From Cryptomeria japonica (lineage: Eukaryota > Streptophyta > Pinopsida > Cupressales > Cupressaceae), in NCBI RefSeq assembly GCF_030272615.1, contig NC_081410.1:191539619-191603618 (forward strand): DNA of 64,000 nucleotides. Direction: 5' to 3'. Shown here one piece after another: positions 48,365 through 58,608 of this stretch (positions within the stretch are counted from its first letter, which is position 1; each line of letters starts with the position of its first letter). The translations under genes and the position numbers were made by a program. Under the pieces are notes generated by a model. That model did not search any database. It was not told the origin of the DNA and saw only the letters and a list, made by a program, of their open reading frames with translations.

Positions 48365-49465
48365 AGGTATGGCGGACTTTGGAGACCTTTCCTCATGGCT
48401 CTCTTCAAGGCGAAATTTTTGGCTAAGGCATGGGGCGGACTTTAGCCTTTGCTCCTACATGGTGAAATTTTGGCTAAGGCATGGGGCGGACTTTGAAGGT
48501 CTCTCCTCATGGCTCTCCATCAAGGCGGAATTTTGGCTAAGGCATGGGGCGGACTTTAAAGGTCCCTCCTCATAGCTCTCTTTACCCTTGGCGGACTTTA
48601 AATTTGGCACCTCCTACCTTGCTCTCTTACTTTGGCGGACTTGGGAGAGAGCTCCTACATGACCTCCATCTTGGGCGGACTTTGGTGGCGGCTCCCATCT
48701 TGGGCAGACTTTGGTGGTGTCCCCAACTTGGGCGGACTTCTATCACTCCTCCTCCTTAGCCTCCCAACCTTGGCGGACTTTGGAGGGCTCTCCACCTTGG
48801 CGGACTTTAGGCTAGGCTCCCACCTTGGCAGACTTCAAACCCATCCCCTAAGCGGACTTCAAGCAACCTCCCCTTGGGTGGACTTTGGTGTTAGCTCCCC
48901 CATGACCTCTCTAGCCTTGGCAGACTTTGGTGAGTGCTCCCACATGACCTCTCTAGCCTTGGGCGGACTTTAGAAGGCTCTCCACCTTGGGCGGACTTTA
49001 AGCATAGCTCCTACATAACCCTCCTAGCCTATGGCGGACTTTAGAATGTTGGCCACCTTGGCCTCTTTAGGTTGGGCGGACTTTGGAGAGTGCTCCCACA
49101 TCTTCTTTTCTCACTCCACAAGGCATAGGGCGGAGTTTAAGAGGCATGACCACCAATTGACATGCTTGGGCGGAGTTTTGATGTCCTTACCATCTTCACC
49201 AACAAGTTTGGGCGGACTTTGTAGAGTCCACAAGACATGGAGGAGTTTTGAAGCCTCTCAAGGCGGACATTAGGAAGGTCTCCTTGAGGGCGGAGTTCTA
49301 TGCTCCCTCTTCATAGCCTCTCCAACATGCATGGCGGACTTTGGACACCTCTCAACATGGCGGACTTTTGGTCTACCTCCCAACATGGCGGACTTTTAGA
49401 CATCTCCAACATGGGCGGACTTCCAGACCTTTGCTCTTTTGGAGGCTCTCAAGAGGGCGGACTAT
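48365..49465. repeat. GGCGGACTTT array, about 30 copies
   Basis: The motif ggcggacttt, with variants ggcagacttt and ggcggagttt, recurs every 25-60 bp separated by CT-rich spacers such as ggctctcc and ctcctacatgacctc. Open frames across it in all three phases are repeat artefacts. The first copies are longer, near-identical units starting ttggctaaggcatggggcgg. Confidence 0.93.
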
Positions 49466-49699
49466 ATATGAAATATAACATTTAAGTATAAGAAAAGTAT
49501 ATATTTCATATATATTGTCAGGATGTTTGAGAGTGGTTTCAGGTCTCTAGGACTTATAATGCAAAATCTAGTTTTGGAGGATTCTCCAATTTTCCAGACT
49601 TAGTCAAATTTCAGGATCAGGATGACATTCCAGACTTAGCCAAATTTCTATCATTTGAAGATCAGGATGATTTTTCGAGCTGATTATCCTTTGAAGGTG

Positions 49700-50168
49700 C
49701 CATGACCCCCTAAAATATAGGAACTTAGCTTTTTGGGTCAAAACTTGAAAATTTTGGATCGCGGTCGAAGCAGGTCAGTGGTACAAGTGTAAACCCTAGG
49801 TTTGCATCCCGAAAAAGCAAAAAGTCTAAAATCTAGGGATTTAGCTTTTTTAGGTCAAAACTTGGAATTTTCGAGTTCCGGTCGAAGCTGGTCAGTGGTG
49901 CAAGTGTAAACCCTAGGTTTGCATCCCGAAAAAGCAAAAAGCCTAAAATCTAGGGATTTAGCTTTTTTAGATCAAAACTTGGAATTTTCAAGTTCCAGTT
50001 GAAGCTGGTCAGTGGTATCAGTGCAAACCCTAGGTTTGCATCCTGAAAAAGCAAAAAGCCTAAAATCTAGGGATTCAGCTTTTTTAGGTCAAAACTTGGA
50101 ATTTTCAAGTTCCGGTCGAAGCTAGTCAGTGGCACAAGTGTAAACCCTAGGTTTGCATCCCGAAAAAG
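49700..50168. repeat. 117-bp tandem repeat, four copies
   Basis: The phrase tttgcatccc recurs at 49801, 49918, 50035 and 50152, exactly 117 bp apart. Each unit holds ctagggatttagctttttt, ggtcgaagctggtcagtgg and aaaccctaggtttgcatc. The copies are close in sequence, and the array lies near the upstream (U3) end of the LTR in its minus orientation. Confidence 0.95.
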
Positions 50169-50899
50169 CAAAAAGCAAACATCCCTAAAAAATAGGAAAA
50201 ACTTTCTAAAAATAGCCATACCGGGCATCAGGCTAAAAATGCCAAAAACGAAACTTCCGTAAAAATAGGAAAAAGCAAAAAAGCAAACTTTCTAAAAATA
50301 GAAAGTTGTCCAAATTCGTCCAAATCAATTGCGATCTTCGTCCTTTGGCCTCTCTAAGCACTTTGGTGGTGTTCACACTTTGGAATCAAATAACTTGCAA
50401 AAACTAACTTTCAATCGTCAGGCCCTGAAATGCTCTGAACTGGACAAGGCTTGGTGAAACTGCAACAAAAAGTCACAGGACACTAACAAAACCCTAGAAA
50501 GCAAGAAAAGAGAGGGTCCCCATTTGCAATGGGGCGATGTGTGAAAAAGGTCACAACACCCTCCAAAGAGGTCGTCCGTCCTTTGCTCACACGAAGCAAT
50601 TGCTTGCACGCGCAAGCTGGCCTTTGTTTTAAAAGTTGCAAAGCCGCTCCCCCTCTCCGGGCCTTGATGTTCACTTTTTCATCCTTGAACGACAATTTAG
50701 TGTACACATTGTTCTATTTTACATCACATCAAAAGGTGTGAATTAAAATGCTAATGATTTTTGGTGCTTGTTGTGGGGTTTAAGGCAAAGCGTTTCAGCA
50801 AAGCTTTATTTTATGACAAATGACAATTTTACATCCTAGTGCATTTGTTTTGTAGCCTAATTTGAATTGGATTCAATAAGACTAAGAAGATATATTGGA

Positions 50900-51218
50900 C
50901 AGTCTAAGATGTTTCATTTTTGATAAAAAAGGAATATCCTACTCTTTGGAGAGCGGTGGCTACAATATTTGACAAAGAAGAATAGAAAGTAGATCTCATA
51001 GCAGGAAGACCAATCTTATCTCCCATTATGGCTTTTAAAGTGTATACTGGATCTATGAGAGGTATCATGGATCCTATTTTACAGGTACTTTATCCTCTAT
51101 ATGCTAGTGAGGCTTCTTTGTCAAGAAGAGTTCCCATGCTTGTAAAAAATTTCTCAGTTTTAGAAACAGAGCCACTTTAAATGATGGATGATAACAATAA
51201 AAGATGTGTTCCACCAAT
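50900..51218 (+). pseudogene. Gypsy gag N-terminal remnant
   Basis: The + strand frame encodes LSPIMAFKVYTGSMRGIMDP and then LYPLYASEASLSRRVPMLV, ending CVPP at the Copia-2 insertion. It has stops at about 50976 and 51178. It resembles the start of plant Gypsy gag only loosely, but its frame continues into clearer gag sequence beyond the insertions. Confidence 0.5.
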
Positions 51219-51915
51219 TGTTGAAGATTAGCGTCGGTAAGTAATCTTCTAATCTGACTGAGTCAACTAAGTTGTCTAATCAGAATCAGACAACTTAGTT
51301 CACCAATTAATTAATATATTGTTATGATGAAATGATATTAATATTCGTTGTCAATTGATTCTATGAAATGCTTAATGTACATGAACCGATTCATATATGA
51401 ATTGATGGTACATAATAATTAATATATGAATCGATTAAATACATGAATCAATTCTATGTAAAAACATATTAACTAACTGCAGTATTTAGATGTATTTATG
51501 CATAACAGATTCAAGGGGGGGAGACGTGCTGGTTGAATAGAGATGTGTTGTTTGGAACAGGCATCACGTTAAGTATTTTAAGATCGATCTCACCCTCTTT
51601 CTGCAAATTGATAAGAAGGATAAGATAGCATCATAAAACACAGTCCTACATTCTACCTATCAGATTTGATCAGCATCTATAGTAAATCGGGTTCTTCGTT
51701 CTGCAGAGTTTTCTTCATCTTCCATTCTGCATTACACTATCTACAATCAGTTTGAATTTCTCTTTTGTGCTGTGATTCCTCTGTCTATCATCAGATCATC
51801 ATTGATAGGGCAGATTGAATTTATAGTCTGAACGTATTGATACTATCCTGTAAGGAAGACTCCAATTTATTGGCTAATAATTTTGCAATTATAATCTTAT
51901 CACCAAATCTTAACA
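51219..51915 (+). mobile_element. Copia-2 5' LTR
   Basis: This is 697 bp. It begins tgttgaagattagcgtcgg and contains a strong inverted repeat (aactaagttgtct..agacaacttagtt, near 51267-51302) in the U3. It also has several near-palindromic cgattcatatatgaatcgat blocks and ends caaatcttaaca before the PBS. Confidence 0.94.
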
Positions 51916-52089
51916 TGGTATCAAAGCAGGATTGAGCAAAGATTAGATCAGATTCATATAAAGCAAGATTATCTTCTATTATTGTCTTCAAGTTCATCTA
52001 CTTCTATCAACATCAAGATAGTGAATGGAATTAGAGTTTAAGACAGACTTGAAGGAGCATCAAACTTCGTATCCTAGAAGTTTAGAATT

Positions 52090-52827
52090 ATGCTTGCCTT
52101 GGGGGAAAATGAATTAGATGAATTTGTGAAGAAATCCATACTAGAACCAACCGAAGAGGATACGAAGCCTCAATGGAAGAGAAAGAACCATAAAGCAATG
52201 AAGATGTTGGTTGACTCGGTGAAAGATCACATCATGCCAATTATCTCCAAGTTGGAGATAGCATATGGCATGTTCAAAGCATTAGAGGAGATGTATGAGA
52301 TAAACAACACTAGCCGAGCCCTTGCATTAAAGCAACAACTTCACCACATCAAAATGACGAAAGAAGAATCCATTACCTCATACTTCATGAGGATTACTGA
52401 ATTGAGAGATCAACTCTCTACTATTGGACACACTATAGAGGGCAAAGAGTTAACCATGTTAGCACTCAATGGTCTCCCTTCATCTTGGGAGTCATTTATT
52501 CAAGGGATAAGCACAAGATCAAAACTTCCTAAGTTTGATCGATTGAAGATAGAGTGCATTCAAGAAGAGTCAAGATTGGTCACAAGAGGCATTGATCAAA
52601 GTTCTACAAATGAAGATATTCATGTCCTTGCCTCTCACTCCTTAAATAAGAAAGGTAAGAAAGGACACTTCAAAAGAAAGAAGGATATTTCAGAAATCCA
52701 ATGCTTTAGATGTGACAAATATGGTCACTATGCAATGAAATGTCCAACCAGGACTATGCCTCAAGCTTCCATTGTGGATGTTGGTGAGACTATTCCACAA
52801 AAGGATGCAGATGGATTCATATTCTGA
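52090..52827 (+). pseudogene. Copia-2 gag
   Basis: This is 245 residues of Copia gag (UBN2-like): YEINNTSRALALKQQLHHIK, ITSYFMRITELRDQLSTIG and WESFIQGISTRSKLPKFDRL, ending in a CCHC knuckle CFRCDKYGHYAMKCP. The true start is probably the ATG at 52024, joined by a shift around 52075. It resembles Copia-1 gag closely, so the two are sister families with different LTRs. The frame stops shortly after the knuckle, where the protease should begin. Confidence 0.92.
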
Positions 52828-53789
52828 TTTGAAAGAGATAAGTTTTATGGTTGAATAATGTTCATGAATTTCATATGTAGTTATTAATTCATGCAATTAC
52901 ATTATACGTGTTATTTGTGAAACAACATTGTCAGCAGATGTCCGCTTATGACAAGCTACATTTGGATATCTTGTTTTTGAAATTTCTTCAATCTAGTATG
53001 AGAAACTTGTCTCTTACATACAGGACATCTTTAGAATCACAGCCTGTTGCTTTTCAGGTTATAGAGTTTTGAAGTTCTATTTGTGATGAAGAGATTGAAA
53101 TTCAAGAAGAATATGCAAAGGACTTTAGTGGAGATTCTGATATTTTGCATTTCCCAAACTAATATTTACTTGCAAAAGTGTAATTCACTTGTAAAAGCCA
53201 TAGAGACATTTGTGCAGGTGATTATAGCATCTAGGGTTATGAAGCAAGTTGAGACAAGAAGGTTCTTCCAGTGCGATGAGCGCACTGCAAGGAGATTTTG
53301 TTCTAAATCTCAAGATGGTCATATTCCTGTCTAGGGCTTGATCTTATGACAGTAGATCCATGGTGGCTTTGGATCTAGCCATATGAGGATCATACCAGAT
53401 GATGAGAGTCTCCTGAAGCAAGATATCTTCCATGATTGGGACCATGTGAGTAGGGGATGCTTCCGTGAGAGAGGGAGCAGCTAAGAGGATGTGCTTCGAT
53501 TGATATCTAAGGATCTTGGTCATATTGGTTCAGAGGGAGTGGACCATGTCAAGATGGTTTCTCTAGTGATCAGTTAAATGCCTATGATTCATAGGATGGA
53601 GACCTATGTATGTAGGGTGGAAGGCCTTTATGTTGACTCCTAGGTCATGATACTCCTGGATAGATAAATACTTGGCGAGCTTGGAATACACCAAGAGTGA
53701 TGCAGACTCCAACCTTGTATTTCATGAAAGGTCAAAGCATGTGGAGATCAAGTTAGAGACATGGTGAAAAGGTATGCTATTCAGTTAAG
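52828..53789 (+). other. Copia-2 interior of unclear origin
   Basis: This lies between the gag remnant and the RNase H tail. Short + strand frames (for example 53083-53334) have no recognised motif. It is likely scrambled pol sequence or filler acquired with the deletion. Confidence 0.45.
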
Positions 53790-53925
53790 ACACATTAGTA
53801 CTAATGAGCAGACGACAAACATTCTCACCAAGCCTCTCTTCAGAATAAAGTTTGTGTACTTTCAAGGTAAGCTTGGTACGATGGAGAATGAAGCCATAGC
53901 TGAAATTGAGTCTCAGCATCATTGA
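53790..53925 (+). pseudogene. Copia-2 RNase H C-terminal remnant
   Basis: The frame reads NILTKPLFRIKFVYFQGKLG then TMENEA, the usual end of a Copia polyprotein (compare ADILTKPLSRIK in Copia-1), followed by a stop near 53923. Only this tail of pol survives. Confidence 0.8.
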
Positions 53926-54049
53926 TTTAGTTATATATTATACTAATGTATTCTTCTAATTGAGAATAGATGTTTAATGTATAAACTCTTGTTAATGCAT
54001 TTCTCCTTGAGAGAGACTTGAGGTGAAAACCCTTATCTCCACCCTCTGA

Positions 54050-54490
54050 TATGGTTCATGGTGGATGTCATGTGTGTGACGCCACGACAACATCACATGA
54101 GAGAGTCCGTGATGATTTTCTTGTACTTGTGTGTTTACCGTTTGGATGAGCCATGGTGAATATCATTGTGAGGTGACGATCTCACAATGATGAACACTTG
54201 CACATCTCAGCATTATTGTAAGGTGATTATCTCACATTAATGGTTGTATATGCCATAATGATTGATATCTCATGAGGTGATATCTATGGATATGCCATAA
54301 TGGCAGATATCATGTGAGGTGATATCTATGGATAAGCCATAATGGTGGATATTACTTGAGGAGATACTTATGGTGGATATCACGTGAGGTGATATCCGTG
54401 GATAAGCCATAATGGTGGACATCACATGAGGTGATGTCTATGGATTTGCCATGCTATTTGCTATCACAGTGAGGTGATACCTATGTGACT
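54050..54490 (+). repeat. Stem-loop array in the Copia-2 3' region
   Basis: Repeated units of roughly ggtgg, stem, loop, stem, ygtggataagccataat lie between the polyprotein stop and the PPT. Examples are gatatctcatgaggtgatatc, gatatcatgtgaggtgatatc, gatatcacgtgaggtgatatc and gacatcacatgaggtgatgtc. In the last, both arms changed together. A longer hairpin has arms atcattgtgag/ctcacaatgat (about 54162-54191), followed by a decayed copy. The array is homologous to that of Copia-1. Confidence 0.85.
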
Positions 54491-54528
54491 TAGATCTTGA
54501 GTAAGTTTCCTCCCTAGCTAAGAGGGAG

Positions 54529-55229
54529 TGTTGAAGATTACCGTCGGTAAGTAATCTTCTAATCTGACTGAGTCAACTAAGTTGTCTAATCAGAATTAGA
54601 CAACTTAGTTCACAAATTAATTAATATATTGCTATGATGAAATGATATTAATATTCGTTGTCAACTAATATATATATATTTAAATTCAATTCTATGAAAT
54701 GCTTAATGTACATGAACCGATTCATATATGAATCGATGCTACATAATAATTAATATATGAATCGATTCTATGTAAAAACATATTAACTAACTGCAGTATT
54801 TAGACGTATTTATGCATAACCAATTCAAGGGGGGGATACATGCTAGTTGAATAGAGATGTGTTGTTTGGAACGGGGATCACGTTAAGTATTTTAAGATCG
54901 ACCTCTCCCTCTTTCTGCAGATTGATAAGAAGGATAAGATAGCATCATAAAACACAGTCCTACATTCTACATATCAGATTCGATCAGCATCTATAGTAAA
55001 TCGGGTTCTTTGTTCTGTAGAGTTTCCTTCATCTTCTATTCTGCATTACACTATGTCCAATCAGTTTGAATTTCTCTTTTGTGCCGTGATTCCTCCGTCT
55101 ATCATCAGATCATCATTGATAGGGCAGATTGAATTTATAGTCTGAACGTATTTATACTATCCTGTAAGGAAGAATCCAATTTATTGGCTAATAATTTTGC
55201 AATTATAATCCGATCACCAAATCTTAACA
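54529..55229 (+). mobile_element. Copia-2 3' LTR
   Basis: This is 701 bp, matching the 5' LTR except for scattered substitutions, one about 20-bp insertion with a TA run near 54667-54680 and a small deletion near 54755. It is followed by CCAAT. Confidence 0.94.
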
Positions 55230-55282
55230 CCAATAACATGGGGAAATACTATTGATCCTCTTGCTCTTGTAAGAAATCATGA

Positions 55283-57361
55283 TATAAGAGGCCACCCCTG
55301 TTCTGAACAAAAATTTTCACCTCTACAACTACCCTGGTGCTGTTAATTTTGTTAAACAGTTTGCGTGATAGGTTTATGTTTTCTGATTTGCCAGTCTATA
55401 GTGTGTTCATTGCAAAATCTGTATTCACATTCACTATCACAGTTGGACATCCATTTTTAAATAAATAAAGACTGAGCTATTTGGAACATAACATAATATG
55501 AAATTTAATTAAAAGATTGCAATTACAGTAGCAGAAATATACAGGACTTAATATATAGAAGGGTCTGACATTTTATAGTGTAATAGAACTCTCACATACA
55601 TAGGCAAGTTTGAATATGCAGATTTAATGACTTTAAATACAAATTACAGTATGGAAATTCACATATCAGAGCTCAGGAATGCACAACAATGATAGGCTTC
55701 ATTAACTGGAGCTTTCAGAACAGCAATTCATTGTCTTTGTTGAAAGATTATACTCTATTTGATACAATAAATCACTTGAAGTGCCCAGCAATTCAACTGT
55801 GGTCTGTGATAGAGATGTTTCAGCTTTCTCACCATTCACGTCAATGCATATAAAGGATCGTGGTAAATAATGACAGACCAACTCCAAGAGGCAATCCCAG
55901 GCTTCCCAAATACTCAGAAAACAGTCCAAATGACCCTGCACATCAAGCAACCACTTTCCTAAAGGTCGACTGGCAAATAACTATCCAAGAACCTCCATAT
56001 AGAACAAAATCGCCCAACATGATATAAAATCTGTCCAACAATATCAATGTGTTCAGAAAGCAACTTAATCACTCCAAAAAAAGCTCAACGTTCAGTCATC
56101 CTTGGTATTAATCACACTTGTATTTCCTTTTTCCCAAAACTAACTTAACATTATTTATGCCTGGGTTGGGAATTAAATAATTTCCATGACCTGTTTAATA
56201 TTAAGCACACAACCTGGCTTGTATTACCTGTGCCACCTATGTCACAAAGTCCATGATGGCTAATTTACTTTATTGTTCTCGCATGCATATGGCCATGATA
56301 TTTAACGTATAAGAAAAAATTGGACAGAAGGTGTTTAATCCATAGTTGAATTGACCTCTCTTTTTTGCAGTTTGGAATATATCCATTCTATTGCTTCAAT
56401 AATACCAGGAAAAACCTCACACCTCAAACTACATGAAATCCTTCACACCAAACTCTGAAATTTGTCTTTAAAAAAGACTTAACTAAATTCAATAACTTCA
56501 ACCTTAAAAAACAAATGCAAACTTGAAACCTCCTTTATGCACAAATGCAGACCCCTATGGAAACTCGTAAATTTCAGCACTAACAGCACATGCAAATCTC
56601 TTACCACTCAAGCTAAGATTCTGATTGAATCTCACCACATTGACCAAGATGGACCTTTCACCACCGTCACCAATCTATTTCAAGGAGGTTTTCGTCTTTA
56701 AAAAGGCTAAGGCAAACTTGGTTCAATGTTGTCTATCCGCAAAGGTTTCACCAGAGACAAATAGCATAATCCGGATAATGTCAAATGGGCCCCTAAAATG
56801 CATTTTATACATTTCCCACCAAACCTTCCGAAAAGCACAATTTAAAATTTACCTTTTTAATTAAACCTCCATTTTAGCTTTGAAAAATGTTTTTAATAAA
56901 ATAATGATAATTTAAATACCCAAGGTTTCCTGTTTTAAACATCCGCAATTTAAAACTTTTCATCTTGATTCCAACAAGCTAAAACATTAACGTGCTTTTA
57001 AAATATTTAAATAAAATTTAAGCATCATTAGTAAAATAATTAAAAAAAAGCCATTAATGCACCCATTTTGTGAAATCTACTAGAAAGCATTAACATTGAA
57101 ATCTGTCTATACTAGAGTGATCTCGATGATGAAAAATGAGAAACGATGCCAACCGGGTAACTTACTATAAATAGACACTCCCTCCAAAATTCTTGGAAGA
57201 CACACTGAAAGCTGAAAATTACTTTGGGAAGTGGCATAAGTTTCTTCAAAACTAATTGAGCTCGCTGGTAACAACAAATAAACCCTCGGACAAGACAAAC
57301 CCCCACTAAGAACGTCAAAGCCAACTATAATGCTAGAGAACCCTAAAATGGGAACATTACA
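55283..57361 (-). mobile_element. Solo LTR A, 2.1 kb, minus orientation
   Basis: It is flanked by CATGA at 55278-55282 and 57362-57366. On the minus strand it starts TGTAATGTTCCCATTTTAGG, like the solo LTR at 58609, and the two can be followed side by side for much of their length. The far end reads TATAAGAGGCCACCCCTG against the partner's reverse-complement TGTGAGATGCTACCCCTG, so the terminal TG has mutated to TA. A minus-strand TATA (tataaaatgc) lies near 56805. The minus frames at 55702-55950 and 57107-57364 fall inside it and are not genes. Confidence 0.88.
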
Positions 57362-57366
57362 CATGA

Positions 57367-58608
57367 TCTTCCTCTAATATCAAGGAAACATTTTTTGAAG
57401 TTTCATGGTAAAAAATCAACACCCAGATGAGCTTATAGAAACTTTCACAACAATGTGCATGATTGTAAGAATAGCACATGAAGATGTTGCGATGCATTTG
57501 TGGAGATGGTGGGAAATGTGGTGGTTTGCCACCTTGAACCTTATTGTATTACTAGTTGGGAGGCTATGAGTGAGAAGTTTCTTGCAAGACTTAAGTCAAT
57601 TAAAGATAGCCATATCTTGTTTCCCTAACTCTCAAATTCTAAATGGAAGATAATGAGCATATGAGAGAAATGTCTGCCATCCAAATTTGCTTTCCTCAAA
57701 AAAGGACACGAGACTAAATTAGAAGATGCTCAATAACACACAATTGAGTTAAAGGATAAAATGGTTACCATTGAGAAAATGTAGAAATATTCAACTAGGC
57801 TTGTGAAGAGTTTAGTTGATCCATTATTGCTGAAGATGGTAAATGATGTTACAATTATGAGGAGGCAAATGCCACAAAAAGATCAGCTCATACAACAATA
57901 TCCACTTCCTCCAACAAGGAACAACTTCCAACCATGCAAATGTACATAATGGTAACATGTGTCCGTAAAGGAAAAGATTAAATCAAATCACGTGATTTGC
58001 AAATTCTAGATCTACAAATTCAAGTGTTGTTCAAATTCAAACCGAAACCCTTGATGGCTACTACTCTACAATGAGATTCACTAAATATGAACCCATATAT
58101 GAAGTAATGAACGACTTTGATGGACATTCACTTGCTATCAATCTTGATAGTTATTCTATGGATGTTCTTCACTCGTGCACAACACATTAGGGGAAAAAAG
58201 AAAAAAAACAAGAGAATGAAAAGTAAACAAAAAGTTGCAAATGGTTCTTCAACTTCCACTTTTAAAGTTGTTCATCATGAAATCATCAAGTTAGTATCAA
58301 TCACTCAAGGTCCGCCTTTGGCTAATTTCAACATTATGGCTTACATGATAAAAACGAAAGTCCAAAATTTCCAACTTGAGTATTCTAGAAGCATTTTAAT
58401 CAAACTGGTAGGATTGTTAAGTACGTAAGAAAAGATACCACTTCCGTACAACACATTCTTCTTGAATCTTTGGTATCGACAAAAAGAATAAAAACAAAGC
58501 CATTCTATAAATCATTGTAAAGTGGACTATAAATTGAGTAGTTGTATCATTGATTAGGAGCTTTAGATAATGGCATGCATCTTCAAGTAACGAACACATT
58601 GGGATTAT
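57367..58608 (+). pseudogene. Gypsy gag remnant
   Basis: The + strand, in shifting frames, encodes HPDELIETFTTMCMIVRIAH then EDVAMHLW, the typical retrotransposon gag core, then FLARLKSIKDSHILF and a charged region. A Lys-rich piece (58117-58428) follows, with QGPPLANFNIMAYMIKTKVQ near its end, probably the gag-protease transition. It is heavily broken. Confidence 0.7.

Larger units (their letters stand above)
45715..50558 (-). mobile_element. Giant solo LTR, copy 2 (4.8 kb, noncoding)
   Basis: It is flanked by CCCTC at 45710-45714 and 50559-50563, with ends TGTTGG..CACAACA. It shares with copy 1 its left end, the block around 46.48-46.6 kb, the 49.47-49.65 kb block (taacatttaagtataag) and the right end (gtccccatttgcaatggggc). 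The U3 interior differs: instead of the phased hairpin core it holds a GGCGGACTTT array and a 117-bp tandem repeat. A minus-strand TATA lies at 46445-46454. It has no coding capacity and no internal LTR pair. Confidence 0.78.
37212..50750 (-). mobile_element. LINE (plant L1-type) with three insertions
   Basis: Minus-strand pieces give, in order, a 5' leader (50.75-50.56 kb), ORF1 (45.66-42.8 kb), endonuclease (42.77-41.9 kb), RT (41.7-39.2 kb) and a C-terminal zinc region (38.4-37.5 kb). The 3' end is near an A-rich run on the minus strand at 37211-37217. Inserted into it are giant LTR copy 2, a solo LTR (44021-44824) and a hAT-like fragment (about 40318-41592). There are many stops and shifts. 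The exact ends and the target duplication of the LINE were not resolved. Confidence 0.88.
51219..55229 (+). mobile_element. Copia-2, internally deleted LTR retrotransposon
   Basis: The LTRs are 51219-51915 and 54529-55229, very similar, with TG..CA ends. CCAAT flanks at 51214-51218 and 55230-55234. The PBS is tggtatcaaagcagg from 51916 and the PPT is agagggag at 54521-54528. Only a gag part (52090-52827) and the last codons of RNase H (near 53800-53925) remain; protease, integrase and RT are gone. The element could move only with enzymes supplied elsewhere. The relatively similar LTRs suggest it is one of the younger insertions. Confidence 0.95.

Noticed and set aside
48330-49485. Overlapping + strand frames with GGL/ADFG-rich products
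   Set aside because: They are read in all three phases from the GGCGGACTTT array and have no independent support.
50418-50741. Overlapping short frames on both strands
   Set aside because: They straddle the end of giant LTR copy 2 and the LINE leader; no domain.
55702-55950. 82-aa minus frame that looked like a terminal exon
   Set aside because: It lies wholly within solo LTR A, bounded by the matched CATGA duplications.
57107-57364. 85-aa and 70-aa minus frames
   Set aside because: They cover the starting end of solo LTR A and are shared LTR sequence, not genes.
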